Shown: positions 60,568-64,000 of the stretch, piece by piece
Layout of the letters: each line of letters opens with the position of its first letter
How positions within the stretch are numbered: the stretch's first letter is position 1
Source of the DNA: Dehalogenimonas sp. WBC-2
GTDB taxonomy: Bacteria; Chloroflexota; Dehalococcoidia; Dehalococcoidales; Dehalococcoidaceae
DNA: 64,000 nucleotides
Reading direction: 5' to 3'
Assembly (NCBI GenBank): GCA_001005265.1
Contig: CP011392.1
Coordinates: 620,001-684,000 of the forward strand
Made by a program: the position numbers and the translations under genes
The notes under the pieces: generated by a model
What the model was told of the DNA's origin: nothing
What the model saw: the letters and a program-made list of their open reading frames with translations, nothing else
Databases searched by the model: none

Positions 60568-62313
60568 TTAATTGACCTTTAGACTTTCAGTATAGTCTGT
60601 GGCACAATCTAAAAGCTCTCTGGCTCCGGCACTATTGGCCGGCGAAACAGTGTTGCCATATAACATCAACGACAATTCTTCAACACGGTCCTGGCCATTG
60701 ATTTCCTTCCAGCAACTAATAGTACGGTTGTCAACGATTTCTTTGCGAACGCTGAAATGGTGACTGGCATAAGAGGCGATTTGTGGCAGATGAGTGACAC
60801 ATATAACCTGGTGATTCAGTGCCAGGGCGGCCAATTTACGTCCGATTATATCGCCGGAGCGTCCGCCCACCCCGATATCAATCTCATCAAAGATGAGCAC
60901 CGGTGACCGGTCAGCTCTGGACAGGGCGGTTTTAAGGGCCAGAGTAAAACGGGAAAGTTCACCTGTGGAAGCGATTTTTTCCAACGGTTTAGCCGGTTCG
61001 CCGGGGTTAGTGGCGGCAAGGAACTCGATACGGTCAACTCCGGTGCCGGAATAGGTCAAACAGGAGCCATCAGGCATCTTTAAACCACTTTCCGACTCAT
61101 CCTGCCTCACAATGATTTGGAATTGCACCTTTTCCATACTAAGCTCGTGAAGTTCCTGGTTTACGGCTTGCTCCAGTTTAGCCGATGCGCTGGAGCGTTT
61201 TTTGGCGAGTTCAGATGCCATTACTCCCAGTTTTTGGCGCACGACAGATACTTTTTGTCGCAGTTCTGTAATCCTTTCGTCAGAACCATCGATTATTGAA
61301 AGTTCATTGCGGGCGTAGTCAGCAAATGCATGGATTTTCTCTACAGATTCACCATACTTGCGTTTCAGGTCACGGATCAATCCGATGCGAATTTCAATCT
61401 CCTCAAGAAGTGCCGGGTCATATTCAAGTCCGGCATAGTATGAGCGAAGATCGCGTACATTTTCTGTCAGATTGGACATTGCGTCCTGCACTGCGGCCGC
61501 TGTGGTGGCTAACGAATTGTCAATAAAGTTAAGCTTGTCCAAGGCGGAAACGGCTTGTGACAGCAGGAAAATGGCTGATATTTTCTCAGCGGTATCATCA
61601 CCGTCGATTGCCTGAATGGCTTGAAAGGTTAATTCCTTGAGTTTTTCTGACGAAGAAAGCACTGTTCTTTCATTCTCAAGTTCAGTATCCTCATTGAGCT
61701 TGATATCGGCCTTATCGATTTCCGCGATTTGGAACCTGAGATAATCCCGTTGCCGGGAATGGTCGATGGTTTTTAAGGTGAGTTCATTGATCTGTTTTTC
61801 TAAATCATGCAGGGCTTGGAATTCCTGCTTATAAGCAGTCTTCAATTCCATCATCCCGGCATAGGCGTCAAGAAAATCAAGATGGGTTGACTTTTCCATC
61901 AGCGACAGATGTTGACTTTGTCCATGGATATCAACGAGTTGTCGGCCGAGTTCAATCATCTGGTGGCGGGTAACGATATCACCATTTAATCTTATCGTTG
62001 TCCGTCCACCGCGCTTTAGATTAAGGGACAATACAACCTGGCAGTCATGATCGAGCTCAATGCCTTTTGTTGTTAACCAGTCGGCGACATCGGATCGAGT
62101 TTGAATATCAAAAATGCCTTCCAACCGTGTTTCATCGGCACCATGCCGGATAGCAAATTCTTCAAGACGACCGGTCATGAGGGCGTCTACTGCGTCCACC
62201 ACCAGAGATTTGCCGGCACCGGTCTCACCGGTTAATACATTGAATCCAGCGCCGGGCACCCAGTCAAAGTCATCAATGATACCGAAATTTTTAACTCTTA
62301 AACGTACCAGCAA
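60568..62313 (-). CDS. recN: DNA repair protein RecN
   Basis: This 581-residue SMC-like ATPase acts at double-strand breaks. Walker A TGETGAGKSLVVDAVDALM is at about residues 29-47. A long coiled-coil pair (about 155-370) follows. The C-terminal half carries the signature TSGELSR-like IASTGELSRFTLALK and Walker B PVLIFDEIDIGVGG. VDIHGQSQHLSLM is the RecN-specific block. Complete and of normal length. Confidence 0.95.
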   Translation of the reverse strand: MLVRLRVKNFGIIDDFDWVPGAGFNVLTGETGAGKSLVVDAVDALMTGRLEEFAIRHGADETRLEGIFDIQTRSDVADWLTTKGIELDHDCQVVLSLNLKRGGRTTIRLNGDIVTRHQMIELGRQLVDIHGQSQHLSLMEKSTHLDFLDAYAGMMELKTAYKQEFQALHDLEKQINELTLKTIDHSRQRDYLRFQIAEIDKADIKLNEDTELENERTVLSSSEKLKELTFQAIQAIDGDDTAEKISAIFLLSQAVSALDKLNFIDNSLATTAAAVQDAMSNLTENVRDLRSYYAGLEYDPALLEEIEIRIGLIRDLKRKYGESVEKIHAFADYARNELSIIDGSDERITELRQKVSVVRQKLGVMASELAKKRSSASAKLEQAVNQELHELSMEKVQFQIIVRQDESESGLKMPDGSCLTYSGTGVDRIEFLAATNPGEPAKPLEKIASTGELSRFTLALKTALSRADRSPVLIFDEIDIGVGGRSGDIIGRKLAALALNHQVICVTHLPQIASYASHHFSVRKEIVDNRTISCWKEINGQDRVEELSLMLYGNTVSPANSAGARELLDCATDYTESLKVN

Positions 62314-62419
62314 ATTTCAAATTCTACCGTAATTTTGGCTTCAATTGTGGCATAAATGGAGTAGGGGTACAAATAGAAACCTTGGTCAATCACTAACAAC
62401 GAAATTGCGGTGAGGATTC

Positions 62420-64000
62420 TCAGGGGTTATTTTTAATGATAGTAGCGGTAATTCCCAAGTGATCTGACGCAGTACCGGTGACTAGCTCCACATTGGTCCA
62501 ACCTAGGTCGGCAGAAACCCAAATATAGTCAATGCGCTGGTATAAGTCGTCAGCACGAAAAGTGAATGCTGGCGGCGGCTCAATTGACTGAAGGACATCC
62601 TGTAAACCGGCGGCACGCATAAGGTCGATCTCGGGATCCTCAGGTTCGGCATTGAAGTCTCCCATGATTATGGTATCACTGGTGTTGCCGAAGAAATCAA
62701 GAAAAGCGGTAACTTGTGCCACGCGTATATCTGAATCATCTGCGACGTGATGCAGGTGAATGTCAATCACCTGAAAATTTTTCCCTCCGACTTCAATAAT
62801 CATAGAAATAAAACCGCGTTCAAGCGGCAGGTCTTGAGACGGCAGAGGGATATTGGTTGCCGAAATTATGGGATAGCGGGATAATATTGCGTTTCCCCAG
62901 AAAGCACCGGATGTAGACCCGAAATAATGTGGCATACCGAGACGCACAGATAACCACTCCAGCATATCTGTGCGGCCGCTTACCAGCCAACCTCGGGAAA
63001 TCTCTTGGAGAGCAATTATATCCGCGCCGCTGCTTTCAATGCTTTTAGCCAAAGCTTCCAGGTCCAGCCATCCGTCAGCGTTAAATCCATTATGCAGATT
63101 GTAGGTGATGACCTTTAACGGGAAGCCGGTGTCCGCTGTACTGGGAGTTGGTTTGGTCATAACCAGTCCTAATGGCAGGGTCAGAGCAATTAAGCCGGTC
63201 AGGATGCCTAAAAACCATTGCTGGCGTCGGATGCGAAGCCTCGGCCCCATATGACGAAGTGAGGTCATTGCTCCGCCAGCCACTAACACTGCGGCCACGG
63301 TCAAAATGATGGAATTGTTGTAGGGAAGGGCGATTTGATAAACGGCATAATAGCCAAGGATAAAAATAACTAGCAATAGCATGCCGATGCCGTTGGCGAG
63401 TGGCAATGACATAGAACCACCGCGGCGGGTGCTGGCGGAAAGTCCGATAATAACCGCGAAGAAGAGCTGCGAAGTAGCAACAACACCGATGAAAAACAGT
63501 ATCCCTTCAAGCCAGCCTGCCAGATAAGGGAAAAAGATGAAAGTTATTAGCAGACCTGCTGAGAACAGGGTGATAAAATAAATCGTATCTTCGTGTAAAG
63601 AATGGAAATAATAAGCTGCTATTATCCCGATTACCTGGGCGGCGGCAATCAATAAAAAGGTCAGACCGGTATCCCATCCGGTCAAAGTAGAAAGTGCGGG
63701 AATGTTCTGAAGGATGAGAAGTTGTAAAAAAAGGAATGGGCCGACCGAAAGCCAGGCCCCCGCCTTGTTTCTGAGGTTTGGGGTACTTATGGGATGCCGC
63801 TTGTAGTAGTTTTTAAAGGCAAGGAATGATAGTACCATCGCAATTATGGTGGTCACTAAAATGGGGAACAGACTTTGTTGCCAGGCAAGATCATAGGTTC
63901 CAGCTGCGCCGTAAATCAAGGTGTCCAAAGCAATACCACCCAAGAAACCACCGGCAAAGAGCGGCATAGCCAGGTTATCATGCCGTCTGACTTCATCAAC
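62420..64000 (-). CDS. membrane protein with endonuclease/exonuclease/phosphatase domain, N-terminus cut by window edge
   Basis: The frame has no stop up to the window edge; upstream of the ATG at 63967 it reads VDEVRRHDNLA, so the real start is probably beyond 64000. At least nine helices are followed, from about 270 residues before the end, by an EEP domain: VITYNLHNGFNADGWLD, IIALQEISRGW (metal Glu), IDIHLHHVADDS, TIIMGDFNAEPEDPE and GTASDHLGITATI, all catalytic motifs present. This layout recalls membrane-anchored EEP proteins linked to lipid or GPI-like metabolism; the substrate is unknown. Confidence 0.88.
   Translation of the reverse strand, partial: VDEVRRHDNLAMPLFAGGFLGGIALDTLIYGAAGTYDLAWQQSLFPILVTTIIAMVLSFLAFKNYYKRHPISTPNLRNKAGAWLSVGPFLFLQLLILQNIPALSTLTGWDTGLTFLLIAAAQVIGIIAAYYFHSLHEDTIYFITLFSAGLLITFIFFPYLAGWLEGILFFIGVVATSQLFFAVIIGLSASTRRGGSMSLPLANGIGMLLLVIFILGYYAVYQIALPYNNSIILTVAAVLVAGGAMTSLRHMGPRLRIRRQQWFLGILTGLIALTLPLGLVMTKPTPSTADTGFPLKVITYNLHNGFNADGWLDLEALAKSIESSGADIIALQEISRGWLVSGRTDMLEWLSVRLGMPHYFGSTSGAFWGNAILSRYPIISATNIPLPSQDLPLERGFISMIIEVGGKNFQVIDIHLHHVADDSDIRVAQVTAFLDFFGNTSDTIIMGDFNAEPEDPEIDLMRAAGLQDVLQSIEPPPAFTFRADDLYQRIDYIWVSADLGWTNVELVTGTASDHLGITATIIKNNP

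Noticed and set aside
1-64000. tRNA, rRNA, CRISPR arrays, insertion sequences, prophage or reductive dehalogenase genes
   Set aside because: None was seen on reading through; no transposase, integrase, regularly spaced repeat or tRNA-like cloverleaf stood out.

Overview
The window looks like core chromosome of an anaerobic Chloroflexota bacterium, most likely Dehalococcoidia close to Dehalogenimonas or Dehalococcoides. This is inferred from protein content and no search was run. The pointers are a fused mannosyl-3-phosphoglycerate synthase/phosphatase (the mgsD arrangement known from Dehalococcoides), an archaeal-type fructose-bisphosphatase, a split ferredoxin-rich glutamate synthase, a type III glutamine synthetase, and frequent TTG starts behind good ribosome binding sites. 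I see no tRNA, rRNA, CRISPR array, transposase or reductive dehalogenase gene.

Layout. 1-5000: partial flavin reductase, a patch of hairpin-forming dispersed repeats, then a minus-strand foldase-hom-thrC operon. 5000-7000: a small DUF2089/SHOCT-like regulatory operon, a 47-aa membrane peptide and a free-standing small RNA with its own promoter and terminator. 7100-14750: FAA hydrolase, cobalamin adenosyltransferase, archaeal FBPase, RdgB, sugar nucleotidyltransferase, acetyl-CoA synthetase and a rhodanese lipoprotein. 14770-23200, mostly minus strand: nitrilase-family amidase, a two-component system, an operon of lysine 2,3-aminomutase + two ATP-grasp ligases + GNAT acetyltransferase, and an MFS carrier. 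23600-37300: manganese exporter, then a large nitrogen block made of a split glutamate synthase with hisH and hisF inserted, a GlnR-like regulator, glnN, and amtB-glnK. 37450-44850: ABC exporter, mgsD, then two glnA genes flanking a PII (GlnB) remnant. 45000-50900: MMPL transporter, a 52-aa membrane peptide, a pseudo-receiver, a NarL-type regulator and a PAS histidine kinase split by an apparent one-base frameshift. 51000-64000: DUF998 protein, glycerate kinase, isochorismatase-family hydrolase, UspA + MHS-family symporter, another ABC exporter, DOMON protein, EamA carrier, RecN and a partial membrane endonuclease/exonuclease/phosphatase protein.

The most notable result is a probable GlnR-type nitrogen regulon. 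The winged-helix domain of the regulator at 31651 closely resembles actinobacterial GlnR from memory. The regions upstream of amtB, the glutamate synthase operon and one glnA each carry GTAAT-n6-GAAAT half-sites on a strict 11-bp grid, which is the geometry of the actinobacterial GlnR box (gTnAC-n6-GaAAC). All three targets are ammonium-assimilation loci. Secondary results are the PII remnant, the unidentified small RNA, the aminomutase/ATP-grasp operon, the split kinase with its pseudo-receiver, and a 20-bp promoter element shared by two distant promoters.
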